DNA from: an uncultured Pirellulaceae bacterium
GTDB lineage: Bacteria > Planctomycetota > Planctomycetia > Pirellulales > Pirellulaceae
Length of the DNA stretch: 64,000 nt
Assembly (NCBI GenBank): GCA_938083195.1
Contig: CALKCK010000027.1
Span: forward strand, 1-64,000
Reading direction: 5' to 3'
Positions within the stretch are counted from its first letter, which is position 1; each line of letters opens with the position of its first letter. The position numbers were made by a program, and so were the translations under genes. Positions 53,692 through 61,796 of the stretch are shown piece by piece. The notes beneath the pieces were generated by a model, which worked only from the letters and a program-made list of their open reading frames with translations, did no database searches and had not been told where the DNA came from.

Positions 53692-54564
53692 ATGTCAATA
53701 GGCAGAGACTTTATCGGGCCGTTTCAACTGCTGAGACTTATTCGTGCCGGTACAACAACCCAGGTTTGGGAGGCATTGAAAACTGGCGAGAGTGAACGAA
53801 TCGCACTCAAAGTCTTGATGGAAAATTTCCGGAAGAATCGCTACGAAATTGGTCAATTGAAACACGAAGCGTTAGTCGGTGCGGAACTTGACCACCCCAA
53901 TGTGATTAAAATCTTTGGTTACCATAATGACCAGGGATATCCACTCGTATCCATGCAACTTTTCCCCTCGCGAAACCTCAAAATTGAGATGCGAGAACGG
54001 AAAGAATACATGATGCCAAATGTGTCTTCGATCATCCGAAGTTGCGCAAAAGGATTGGAACACATGCATAACAAGGGATGGGTTCATTGCGATGTGAAAC
54101 CAGATAACTTTCTTGCCGATGAACAGGGGCATGTGAAGTTGATTGACTTTTCAATCGGCGTAAAATTACGCACAAAAAAAGGTGGGTTAGGCGGTCTGCT
54201 TTCCGGGAGACCTAAAGCGATTCGCGGCACACGAAGCTACATGGCTCCTGAACAAATCCGTCGACAACACCCAGACAAGCGATCCGACATCTACGGTTTT
54301 GGATGCGTAATCTTTGAACTACTGTCCGGAAAGACCCCTTACTCAGCCAACTCACCGGATGAATTATTAACCAAACATTTAAAAGCTCCCATTCCATCAC
54401 TGGAAGCCTACAGCGGAGCCTCAAAAGAATTTTCCAACTTAGTGAAACTAATGCTCGCTAAAAATCCCGACGACCGAATCCAAAACCTTACTGAATTTCT
54501 TCAGCTTTTTGAATCGACACAGATCTTTCGATCTGGCCAGCGGCCTGAGGGCTTTCGCAGGTAA
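53692..54564 (+). CDS. Divergent Ser/Thr protein kinase-like protein
   Basis: A kinase domain fills nearly the whole 290 residues, without membrane helix or sensor domain, so it is cytoplasmic. Kept: the VAIK-type Lys (RIALKVLMENF), the catalytic-loop Asp and Asn (HCDVKPDNFL), and GTRSYMAPEQ after the activation segment. Lost or changed: the Gly-rich loop is IRAGTTTQVW, with only one of the usual three Gly; HRD is HCD; DFG is DFS (KLIDFSIG). All three catalytic polar residues (Lys, Asp, Asp) are present, so activity is possible but not certain. The next gene, accA, starts 80 bases later; a functional link is speculative. ATG start. Confidence 0.82.
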   Translation: MSIGRDFIGPFQLLRLIRAGTTTQVWEALKTGESERIALKVLMENFRKNRYEIGQLKHEALVGAELDHPNVIKIFGYHNDQGYPLVSMQLFPSRNLKIEMRERKEYMMPNVSSIIRSCAKGLEHMHNKGWVHCDVKPDNFLADEQGHVKLIDFSIGVKLRTKKGGLGGLLSGRPKAIRGTRSYMAPEQIRRQHPDKRSDIYGFGCVIFELLSGKTPYSANSPDELLTKHLKAPIPSLEAYSGASKEFSNLVKLMLAKNPDDRIQNLTEFLQLFESTQIFRSGQRPEGFRR

Positions 54565-54585
54565 TCTGTAACCTGCAAACTGTGA

Positions 54586-54617
54586 GTCACTATCGTTCGT
54601 TAGACAGTGACATTTTT
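54586..54617 (+). terminator. Possible terminator between kinase and accA
   Basis: GTCACT and AGTGAC form a 6-bp stem with a 14-base loop, followed by ATTTTT. A second small hairpin (GCAGGT / ACCTGC, 54557-54576) overlaps the kinase stop codon. Weak by stem length. Confidence 0.4.
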
Positions 54618-54644
54618 CATCCCACTGACCCAACTTAATACACC

Positions 54645-55610
54645 ATGGATTATCTTTCATTTGAGCAACCCATTGCCGACCTTGCTCTCGAAATTGAAAA
54701 ATGTGAAACCGAATCCTGCGACTCCGTAGAGTCAGCAGATAAAATTCGCAACATGAAACAATCACTGACCGATCTAACACGCGATATCTATGGAAAACTA
54801 ACTCCATGGGAAACGGTTCAAGTCGCGCGACACAAGGACCGCCCTCATACGATCGACTATCTATCACTCGTATTTGATGAATTTGTTGAACTGCACGGCG
54901 ACAAATTGTTTGGCGATGATCGAGCAATGCGTGTCGGTTTCGCATCGCTCGACCGAACCAAAGTCATGGTTCTCGGCCACCAAAAAGGGAGAACATTCCA
55001 AGATCGAACCGAAAACTTTTTCGGATGCGCACATCCGGAAGGCTATCGCAAAGCGATGGCGAAAATGAAGATGGCTGAAAAATACAACCTTCCAGTCATT
55101 TGCCTAATCGACACTCCGGGCGCCTATCCGGGAATCGGGGCGGAAGAACGAGGGCAGGCGCAGGTCATCGCCGAAAATATGTATGAAATGTCTCGGTTGA
55201 AAACCCCCATCATCTGCATTGTTATTGGTGAAGGTGGAAGTGGCGGTGCACTGGGAATCGGTGTAGGAGATCGCGTCGCAGTCATGGAACATGCTTATTA
55301 CTCCGTGATCAGCCCAGAAGGCTGTGCAGGCATTCTCTGGAAAGGCGCCGAACATGCAGAAAAAGCCGCAACAGCGCTCAAATTCACTTCCAAAAACTTA
55401 TTACAGATGGGCATCGTGGACGATGTGATCACCGAACCTCTCGGCGGCGCCCACCGTGACCACCACAAAACAGCATCGCAAATGAAATCTTATCTGAAGA
55501 AAACACTCAAAGACCTCGTTGGAAAGCCGCACGACTCTTTATTAGAAGAACGTTACCAGCGGTTTCGAAAAATTGGCGTCTTTGACGAAGTTGGCGAACT
55601 TCCTGCTTAG
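54645..55610 (+). CDS. accA: Acetyl-CoA carboxylase carboxyltransferase subunit alpha
   Basis: AccA pairs with AccD to transfer the carboxyl group from biotin to acetyl-CoA, forming malonyl-CoA for fatty acid synthesis. YGKLTPWETVQVARHKDRPHTIDYLS, KVMVLGHQKGR, GCAHPEGYRKAMAKMKMAEKYNLPVICLIDTPGAYPGIGAEERGQA, and IGEGGSGGALGIGVGDRV with VISPEGCAGILWK are all diagnostic. The 321-residue length is standard. The first ~60 residues form the usual helical N-terminus. accD is not nearby. A DNA alkylation repair-like gene follows after about 100 bases. Confidence 0.97.
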   Translation: MDYLSFEQPIADLALEIEKCETESCDSVESADKIRNMKQSLTDLTRDIYGKLTPWETVQVARHKDRPHTIDYLSLVFDEFVELHGDKLFGDDRAMRVGFASLDRTKVMVLGHQKGRTFQDRTENFFGCAHPEGYRKAMAKMKMAEKYNLPVICLIDTPGAYPGIGAEERGQAQVIAENMYEMSRLKTPIICIVIGEGGSGGALGIGVGDRVAVMEHAYYSVISPEGCAGILWKGAEHAEKAATALKFTSKNLLQMGIVDDVITEPLGGAHRDHHKTASQMKSYLKKTLKDLVGKPHDSLLEERYQRFRKIGVFDEVGELPA

Positions 55611-55712
55611 GGCTTTAGGTGGATGCCCCGCCTAGGTCTTCATGACATCGACCTTTGGCTTTCAGGAGTCGAGTACAACGGAGGTGTCCAATTGAACGCT
55701 CCAGGAGCACCC

Positions 55713-56423
55713 ATGAAAACCGTTAAGCAAGTCATGTCGGCACTCGAAAAAAAGGGATCGGCGCAAACTCGAAAAACCTTCGCCCGCCACGGTGCTCCAG
55801 AGAATATGTTCGGAGTTAAAATTGCGGACTTAAAAGTGATTGCCAAACAAATCAAAGGCAATCAAGCATTGGCGATGGAACTCTATGAGACCGGCAACAG
55901 TGATGCGATGTACCTAGCCGGCATCGTAGCTGATGGCAAAGCCATGTCTAAAAAAGAGCTGAACGATTGGTGTCGCACTGCCAACTGGCACATGATTGCC
56001 GAGTATTCGTTGCCGGGCGTCGCCCACGAAAACCCTCATGCGAGAACACTCGCCCTAAAATGGATTAGATCAAAAAAGGATCACATCGCCGCTGCAGGAT
56101 GGAATACGTATTCGGGTCTCGTGGCAACCAAGCCCGATGCTGAGTTAGATCTCGAAGAAATTAAAATGCTTCTTGAGCAAATCGCTGCGTCCATTCACGA
56201 ATGTGGCGAACGCGGAAAATACACCATGAATGGATTTGTGATTTCCGTTGGTGGCTATGTCAAGCCACTCTCAGCGAAAGCAAAATCAGTAGCCAAAAAA
56301 ATTGGCAAGGTATCGGTCGAGATGGGCGAGACGGCTTGCAAAGTCCCGCTCGCAACAGACTACATCGCTAAGATGGAAAACGCAGGACGCGTCTACAAGA
56401 AACGCAAAACGATTAAGTGCTAA
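55713..56423 (+). CDS. DNA alkylation repair protein, AlkD-like
   Basis: An all-helical protein with the HEAT-repeat-like AlkD pattern: MSALEKKGSAQTRKTFARHGAPENMFGVKIADLKVIAKQI, then LAGIVADGKAMSKKELNDWC and ANWHMIAEYSLPGVAHENPHARTLALKWIRSKK. The closing part is KVPLATDYIAKMENAGRVYKKRKTIKC. AlkD removes positively charged alkylated purines without base flipping; this protein belongs to the broader AlkD/DNA alkylation repair family, and glycosylase activity is not proven. I start at ATG 55713 because the upstream 30 residues of the ORF-track form are not family-like. It lies about 100 bases after accA. Confidence 0.8.
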   Translation: MKTVKQVMSALEKKGSAQTRKTFARHGAPENMFGVKIADLKVIAKQIKGNQALAMELYETGNSDAMYLAGIVADGKAMSKKELNDWCRTANWHMIAEYSLPGVAHENPHARTLALKWIRSKKDHIAAAGWNTYSGLVATKPDAELDLEEIKMLLEQIAASIHECGERGKYTMNGFVISVGGYVKPLSAKAKSVAKKIGKVSVEMGETACKVPLATDYIAKMENAGRVYKKRKTIKC

Positions 56424-56625
56424 CCGCCCTCCATTGCTGCAAAGCCAATTAATCAGATTCGGAGTCTTCTTTGCACGCGTTTCTTAATTGACATATTAGA
56501 TTGGGGCAGGGGGGGGAACCGAAAAAAATCCTACACGCACTAATCGCCGATCGCCCAACCTAGAGCTCATGAATCTAGAAATTTAAATCTAATCTGTTTT
56601 CTTGTAAGATCGACCAAGGGATGCC

Positions 56626-57039
56626 ATGCCAAACTCGCTCAAAATTTATGAGACGGTTCTTTATGCCAATAATCTCGACGCAGCAAAAACATTTTATACA
56701 CAGGTGATTGGGCTGCGTTTGCTTAGCCAGAATGATTTGATGCTAGTTTTCGAACTCAATGAAAGCTATTTGTTAATTTTCAATCCAGACAAAAGTTCGG
56801 TTGTGGGGAGGCAAGTCCCATCCCACGGCACGCGTGGTCACGGCCACATTGCCTTTGTCATTACCGATAATGAGCGAGAGACATGGAGAACACGCTTGGC
56901 CGACGCGGGCATCGAAATTGAATCCGAAGTTTGCTGGGACGATGGAGCACGTGGAACTTCAATTTACTTCCGTGACCCCGCGGGCAACTCGATTGAATTA
57001 GCACCGCCCAATTTATGGACTTATTTAAAAAATCCATAA
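56626..57039 (+). CDS. VOC-family (glyoxalase/bleomycin resistance-like) protein
   Basis: A single VOC module of 137 residues. YETVLYANNLDAAKTFYTQVIGLRLL is the N-terminal beta-alpha-beta unit; HGHIAFVITD and the closing FRDPAGNSIELAPP supply His and Glu that usually bind a metal. VOC proteins include glyoxalase I, fosfomycin and bleomycin resistance proteins and dioxygenases; the sequence does not decide between these. The ATG at 56626 has AAGG about 9 bases upstream; another ATG is 5 bases before it in a different frame. Confidence 0.85.
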   Translation: MPNSLKIYETVLYANNLDAAKTFYTQVIGLRLLSQNDLMLVFELNESYLLIFNPDKSSVVGRQVPSHGTRGHGHIAFVITDNERETWRTRLADAGIEIESEVCWDDGARGTSIYFRDPAGNSIELAPPNLWTYLKNP

Positions 57040-57072
57040 CCTCAAAAAATTGCAATTCGTCCGCCAGAGTGG

Positions 57073-57477
57073 TCAGAGCATAGACTGAAGAATAAACCCT
57101 AAAACCACAAATACCAGAATTACCCCCGCGCAACCTGATTGGCTGTTGGCTTTCTCAAGAATCTGAAAATCGCTAATTAGTTTCTCAATGAAGACTTTTG
57201 ATTCCATTAGCGACTTACCAGTGTGATCCTTGTAAAGCCGCATCGCATCTAGCTTACAGCCAGATTCCAAGAGATCGAGCACTTGTTCAACCAACGCCTG
57301 TTCGGCGTCTTCTACAGAATCTAATTTGACGCTTGGAAGGTTCTCTACAAATTGCTTTGCTTACAGCAAAGGACTGCCAGTGAAATCCATGTAGAGCTTA
57401 CACGCGTCGAGTTTCTGATCATCACCTAAACACTTTCGGATCTGGTTGATCTGGGCGTCTGTTAACTGCGGGTCCAT
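57073..57477 (-). pseudogene. Duplicated L7/L12-C-like small protein gene broken by one TAA
   Basis: Reading from ATG 57477, one frame stays open for 134 codons except for a single TAA at 57361-57363. The two halves carry the same motif: KLDACKLYMDFTGSPLL-stop-AKQFVENL in the first and KLDAMRLYKDHTGKSLMESKVFIEKL in the second. The stop falls where the second copy has Glu (GAG in the second half), so a GAA-to-TAA change is the simplest cause. The motif resembles the C-terminal domain of ribosomal protein L7/L12 (short helix-turn with KxxAxxLY), as found in small planctomycete proteins. The second half ends in a membrane helix (GCAGVILVFVVLGFILQSML). The second part could still be made from TTG 57294 (73 residues, as in the ORF track); the first gives only 38 residues. 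Confidence 0.7.
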
Positions 57478-57743
57478 GGCTAAGCCTCCCAAGTCACAAT
57501 GCAAAACATCAACAAAACAGTGTATATCTCACCCAATCCCCAACGTCCGATAATGTTTCTTATGTTCGGTTAGGTCTCTCGTTTTCCCCGTATATATGGC
57601 TTTTTCTATGCAGCACGAATTCCCTGGGCAAAATCCCAAGTCTCCGACTTAGCCGAGCTCAAGGGCCAGCATCAAACTTCCTGCCGACCGAGGCGTTGCG
57701 AACTAGCGCAGAACAAACCCGTCAACAGAAATGAGAATATCGT

Positions 57744-58655
57744 TTAACGCTTGTAAACGTTCTCAAACAAATTTTCAGCCGCTTCATTCGTGGCTTCTAA
57801 AGCCTGCTTGCCAATATTTTCGAGAGTCTGCTTGGATGCTTCCGAGATGTCTACATTTGACCAGTCGATACCCTTGGTTCCTGATTCTTGCGATTGAGTT
57901 GCCTTCTTCTGAAAGGTGCCCAGGAACCCACCACCACTGGAATTATCCGTTTGCTTCCGAAACAGCGAAGTGACCGGATCTATCACATTATTTTCTGAAG
58001 GAGCAGTGCTAGGAGTCTTCCAGCGGCCTGCAAAGCCGTTGGATTGCAAATTTTTAATCTCTTCGCCAAGTGGTTGCCCAACTGGATAGGTCGTTCCCAA
58101 TGAACTGCCGAAAATACCGCTGGTATCAACAGAGGGTTCGTCATGGCCGACCGCATCTTTGTAATTTTCTATATGAGGATTAACAAAGCGAGCCAATTCG
58201 TCCGGTACAAAGTCAGAAACCTGCCAGATTCCTTTTTCGATATACGGGCCAAATTTCGAATGATCAATCTTCTCGTGAACGTCCTCACCAAGAAAAGAAA
58301 CCGCAAACATGGTAACGACCATGCACAACAAACCGCCTTTTAGAGCACCCAAAAGGGCGCCTGCTTGGCGATCAAACCCTTTTAACTCATTTTTCTTTAG
58401 CGATTTGGAGACAGATGAATAAATTGCCCAAATCACAAGCGATGTCCCCAAAAAGAGTATCAACATCGCGCCAATTTTATTCCATGGCTCGTCCACCTGT
58501 AAAAGCGCTGCCAATTGATCTCTAAAGTTGACCGCAACGATATAACTAACAACCAATGCGGCAAGCGATGCAATTTGCCAAGCCAGTCCTTTCCAGTAAC
58601 CAAACACGATGGCTCCGAAAAAAATCACCAACATCGCAATATCGTAAATCCCCAC
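57744..58655 (-). CDS. CvpA family membrane protein
   Basis: The first ~170 residues have four hydrophobic segments in CvpA order: YDIAMLVIFFGAIVFGYWKGLAWQIASLAALVVSYIVAV, WNKIGAMLILFLGTSLVIWAIYSSVS, and GALLGALKGGLLCMVVTMFAVSF. CvpA was first linked to colicin V production in E. coli and has since been tied to envelope homeostasis. The C-terminal ~130 residues are polar, Ser/Gln/Asn-rich and probably disordered, and are longer than in the E. coli protein (162 residues). ATG start. The divergent YdjM-like gene lies 415 bases away. Confidence 0.82.
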   Translation of the reverse strand: MGIYDIAMLVIFFGAIVFGYWKGLAWQIASLAALVVSYIVAVNFRDQLAALLQVDEPWNKIGAMLILFLGTSLVIWAIYSSVSKSLKKNELKGFDRQAGALLGALKGGLLCMVVTMFAVSFLGEDVHEKIDHSKFGPYIEKGIWQVSDFVPDELARFVNPHIENYKDAVGHDEPSVDTSGIFGSSLGTTYPVGQPLGEEIKNLQSNGFAGRWKTPSTAPSENNVIDPVTSLFRKQTDNSSGGGFLGTFQKKATQSQESGTKGIDWSNVDISEASKQTLENIGKQALEATNEAAENLFENVYKR

Positions 58656-59070
58656 AATCTCTCCTTGTTCAAATTCGACGTCGCTGGTTTACCATTGGTA
58701 AAAAATCACGCCGTACCGCAAGCTATCCAACGCAATCCTGGATGAAATCTGAAACGCTAACGCGTTCAGACGTACCAGTTTGATTTCAGATTTTCGTCGA
58801 GCTTTCCATCCGTGAAAAGTCCGCCGAAATTAGAGATAAATTCTGGGTTTACCTCAATACAGATAGACTCAACAATTTTTAACGCCCCCCTCAATTGACC
58901 GAATTAGTATCAGTTACTCTCAGCGCTGCTAGCGAGCGCTACAATATCGAATCCACGTTGGTCCACGTCTGCGAGTTCTCTATTGTCATGTTGAGTCACA
59001 CTTGAGGCGATTTACCGTAGGATCGCCACCGCTCGATTCATTTTAATCAACCGTTTTTAACTCAGAATTC
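58656..59070. other. Gene-free interval between cvpA and YdjM-like gene
   Basis: 415 bases holding two divergent promoters. The only structure I see is the inverted repeat listed at 58745-58793. Short plus-strand ORFs here have no features. Confidence 0.6.
58745..58793. repeat. Inverted repeat upstream of cvpA
   Basis: AAATCTGAAA at 58745-58754 and TTTCAGATTT at 58784-58793 are perfect 10-base arms with a 29-base spacer. It lies about 90-140 bases upstream of the cvpA start. An operator or an RNA hairpin are both possible. Confidence 0.4.
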
Positions 59071-59802
59071 ATGGCTGATTTTAAAACTCATATTACCACC
59101 AGCACCGCATTAGGGTTTCTCTATGGCGGCGTCGGTTACTTTGGCTTTGAGGTTCCTCTCGCGCATTGCATGATCGCAGGAAGCTTATGCAGCGTCGCCG
59201 GGATGCTGCCTGACCTCGATAGCAATTCTGGAAAACCACAGCGTGAAATGCTCTCATTTGTCTCAGTCATCATTCCCATGATGATGCTACCTCGCTTCGA
59301 AGCGATTGGCATGACAACTGAACATATGATCTTTGTTGCCGGTGTAATGTATGTCCTGATTCGATTTGGTATCGGAGGCCTATTCCGCCGATTTACGAAA
59401 CATCGCGGCATGTGGCATAGCATTCCCGCGGCGTTAATTGCGGGCTTGGTTACCTTTATGATCTGCCTTTCAAATGACCTGGAAATCCGCATCTACAAAT
59501 CGTGGGCAGTTGTACTCGGATTCATTTGTCATCTCGTGCTCGATGAAATCTATGCGGTCAACTGGGAAGGCAAACTTCCTAAGAAAAAGAAGAGCTTTGG
59601 CACGGCGATGAAGTTTTGGGGAAATTCGACATGGTTTAACGTGACTACCTATCTCAAATTGGCAATTTTGATCGGGGTAGTATTTAGCGATAACTATGTA
59701 ATGGACTGCTTTTGTGAGCCTCCCACTGAATCTCCAGCAACTACAGCACAGTGGGTTCGCAACCTCTTTTTACACGATCATGGCCAGACTCTGAATCGGT
59801 AA
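59071..59802 (+). CDS. YdjM-like membrane-bound metal-dependent hydrolase
   Basis: The sequence matches the LexA-regulated YdjM family (DUF457): ADFKTHITTSTALGFLYGG at the start with its His, AGSLCSVAGMLPDLDSNSGKP giving an Asp pair, and TKHRGMWHSIPAALIAGL and LGFICHLVLDEIYAVNW giving His and Asp ligands. It has about five membrane helices. In E. coli ydjM belongs to the SOS regulon, but I see no obvious LexA box here. The substrate is unknown. ATG start; length 243 residues. It converges with dtd (52 bases between stops). Confidence 0.85.
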   Translation: MADFKTHITTSTALGFLYGGVGYFGFEVPLAHCMIAGSLCSVAGMLPDLDSNSGKPQREMLSFVSVIIPMMMLPRFEAIGMTTEHMIFVAGVMYVLIRFGIGGLFRRFTKHRGMWHSIPAALIAGLVTFMICLSNDLEIRIYKSWAVVLGFICHLVLDEIYAVNWEGKLPKKKKSFGTAMKFWGNSTWFNVTTYLKLAILIGVVFSDNYVMDCFCEPPTESPATTAQWVRNLFLHDHGQTLNR

Positions 59803-59854
59803 AATCTGATCACGCAATTCAACCTAGCTTTCAAGTCAGTTTCACTCAATTTGC

Positions 59855-60304
59855 TTAAAACTGTTTTCGGCTGTCGAGGAGAATAGTTACGGGGCCATCA
59901 TTCACAAGCTCCACGGCCATCTCAGCTTGAAAGATACCAGTCTGCACCGGCACACTTAAGAGACGACAGGATTCGATGAATTCCTGATACAAACGTCGCG
60001 CCAGCTCTGGCTTGGCCGCACGCACGAAACTGGGACGTTTGCCCTTTTTCACATTACCGAGGAGTGTGAACTGACTAATGACTAGTAAAGACCCCTGAGT
60101 ATCCAATAGCGAACGATTCATCTTTCGTTCGGCATCTTCGAAAATCCTTAGCCCGGTAATTTTTCCGACCAGATAATCCAGGTCCGCTTTTTCATCACCA
60201 ACTTCTACTCCGAGAAAAACAAGCAGTCCACAGTCAATTCGGCCCACCGTTTCACCCTCGACAGCAACCGAGGCCCGAGTTACGCGTTGTACAACCGCAC
60301 GCAT
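59855..60304 (-). CDS. dtd: D-aminoacyl-tRNA deacylase
   Basis: DTD hydrolyses D-amino acids and glycine mischarged on tRNA. MRAVVQRVTRASVAVEG is the typical N-terminus, LLVISQFTLLGNVKKGKRPSFVRAA contains the SQFTL motif of the active site, and VNDGPVTILLDSR near the end contains the cross-subunit Gly-Pro motif. At 149 residues it is standard. It begins 11 bases after the stop of the upstream 405-residue protein gene on the same strand, so the two are likely co-transcribed. Confidence 0.96.
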   Translation of the reverse strand: MRAVVQRVTRASVAVEGETVGRIDCGLLVFLGVEVGDEKADLDYLVGKITGLRIFEDAERKMNRSLLDTQGSLLVISQFTLLGNVKKGKRPSFVRAAKPELARRLYQEFIESCRLLSVPVQTGIFQAEMAVELVNDGPVTILLDSRKQF

Positions 60305-60315
60305 GAAGGAACCCT

Positions 60316-61533
60316 TTACCTCTCGAAGGTTTCATTGCTTTTTTCTGCAGACTGCGACTCACTCGAGAAGCCAAATTTTTTAATTCGAGCGATGTAGTCC
60401 TCGGTCACATCCACCTTTTCAACGTCAATGTAGTTAGCCCTAAAAGAGCTGTCAGAGAGATTGGTAAGTTCTTGAAATCTGGAAAAGTCGATATTGATCA
60501 GTTTCAGTTCCTTTTTCGCCGATTTACTACCAAGGTTAGAAAACCTTGAAAAACTCATCCGCCTCGGAACATAAGACAATGTCGAATTCACACCAAAGGT
60601 AATCTCAACAGAATGTGGAAAATGAGACGGCAATGAAGCCCAGGCAGGCTCTTCAGTCGTCAGGGCTTTACCAGTCAATTGGGCGATGGTCTCAGCATTC
60701 AAGACTCCCCGAAGCACCACATCACCATTTGCTTGCTGCTTTTTTTCTTCGAAATCAAAAGCAGCGGATAAATGACGCATGGTGCAAGCGATTCCGCCAG
60801 AGGCAACCCACCCCGTAGGAACCATAGCGCTCGTCGTGTCAGCCATACTTGCTCTTAACTCATCCAAATTCACGAATTCAAGCGAATCCTTTCGGTCGAC
60901 CAATCCACTATCGGAAAACTTTTGCAATTTGAAAACAATTTTCCCATCACACAGCTGGTGAATCAAAACGGGGTTGGACTTGTTGGCAAACTCTAGGACT
61001 AAACTCGATTTTTGAGTCCCCTGCCCCATTTGATAATACTTTCCATTGGCCGCTACTTCCTGATCGAAAATCCACCCAGTCATGGAAACATCCACTTCAA
61101 AGGGCATCGAATGAGCAAGAGAATTGGAAACATCCAACAGAAAACGACGAGCACTTTGGCTCACTTTGGCAAGTTCTCTTCCGGTAACGCTTCCCTTCCG
61201 AACCGGGGAAGAGGTTTCTTCCTGCCGCACCGCTTGTGGGATTTCTTCTTCATAAGTTACCTGGGCGACCTGCGAATTGACCCGGCTTCCTTTGCCTAAA
61301 CGCTCAGTCAACACCTCGCGTTCCCGATAAACCCGAATTGGCAATGCGATTTCTGGGTCGGTGAGCCGTGGAAGCCGCTGCAGTTCTGCCTGTCCCTGCC
61401 CAACGAACTCGATGTGAGACTCATTTGAATCCAAAACAACGCCACTTGACTTTGCGGGTCCGGCTAGCTGGGTCAGCCACAAAAGACTTCCGGCTGCTAG
61501 CAAAGCGACGGCAAGGGGTAATTCTTGCTTCAT
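60316..61533 (-). CDS. Exported protein, unknown function, upstream of dtd
   Basis: An N-terminal hydrophobic segment (LPLAVALLAAGSLLWLTQL) acts as a signal or anchor. After a variable region there is a folded domain from about residue 130 to the end, with beta-rich stretches (GWIFDQEVAANGKYYQMGQGT, VLIHQLCDGKIVFKLQKF, MSFSRFSNLGSKSAKKELKLINIDFSRF). The gross pattern of a carrier-like beta protein with measured hydrophobic strands recalls LolA/LppX-fold proteins, which carry lipids or lipoproteins across the periplasm, but I cannot confirm this. It is the first gene of a likely two-gene operon with dtd. ATG start. Confidence 0.5.
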   Translation of the reverse strand: MKQELPLAVALLAAGSLLWLTQLAGPAKSSGVVLDSNESHIEFVGQGQAELQRLPRLTDPEIALPIRVYREREVLTERLGKGSRVNSQVAQVTYEEEIPQAVRQEETSSPVRKGSVTGRELAKVSQSARRFLLDVSNSLAHSMPFEVDVSMTGWIFDQEVAANGKYYQMGQGTQKSSLVLEFANKSNPVLIHQLCDGKIVFKLQKFSDSGLVDRKDSLEFVNLDELRASMADTTSAMVPTGWVASGGIACTMRHLSAAFDFEEKKQQANGDVVLRGVLNAETIAQLTGKALTTEEPAWASLPSHFPHSVEITFGVNSTLSYVPRRMSFSRFSNLGSKSAKKELKLINIDFSRFQELTNLSDSSFRANYIDVEKVDVTEDYIARIKKFGFSSESQSAEKSNETFER

Positions 61534-61617
61534 GAATCGGATATGCGGATTTTTCCAAAGAATTGTGTTGTGACGGGCCGAACTAACATCTACGTAGCCA
61601 ACCCGCGCAGGATTGCG

Positions 61618-61635
61618 TGCCCGTAAGGGCGGGCA
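61618..61635 (+). promoter_or_regulatory. Leader hairpin upstream of secreted protein gene
   Basis: TGCCCG-TAAGGG-CGGGCA forms a 6-bp GC stem with a 6-base loop, about 160 bases before the start at 61797 and probably in the leader. It has no T-run after it. A regulatory role is not shown. Confidence 0.25.
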
Positions 61636-61796
61636 TCTTAGGAGGGGCGGACCATAGGGTCTACGGCAGTTTGCTGTTGAAACAGCGAAAACAAAACACT
61701 TTTACAACCCAGACTTTTGATTGCACGTGCCACGAGGCCCGGGCAGAGTCGGCAAGCCGAGCAGTTTCGGCAAAAAAACCTTTAAGGGGGAATCTG

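Noticed and set aside
61617-61796. N-terminal extension of secreted protein copy 1 (first 60 residues of the ORF)
   Set aside because: The ATG at 61797 has a good ribosome binding site and starts the signal peptide directly; the upstream part is leader sequence.
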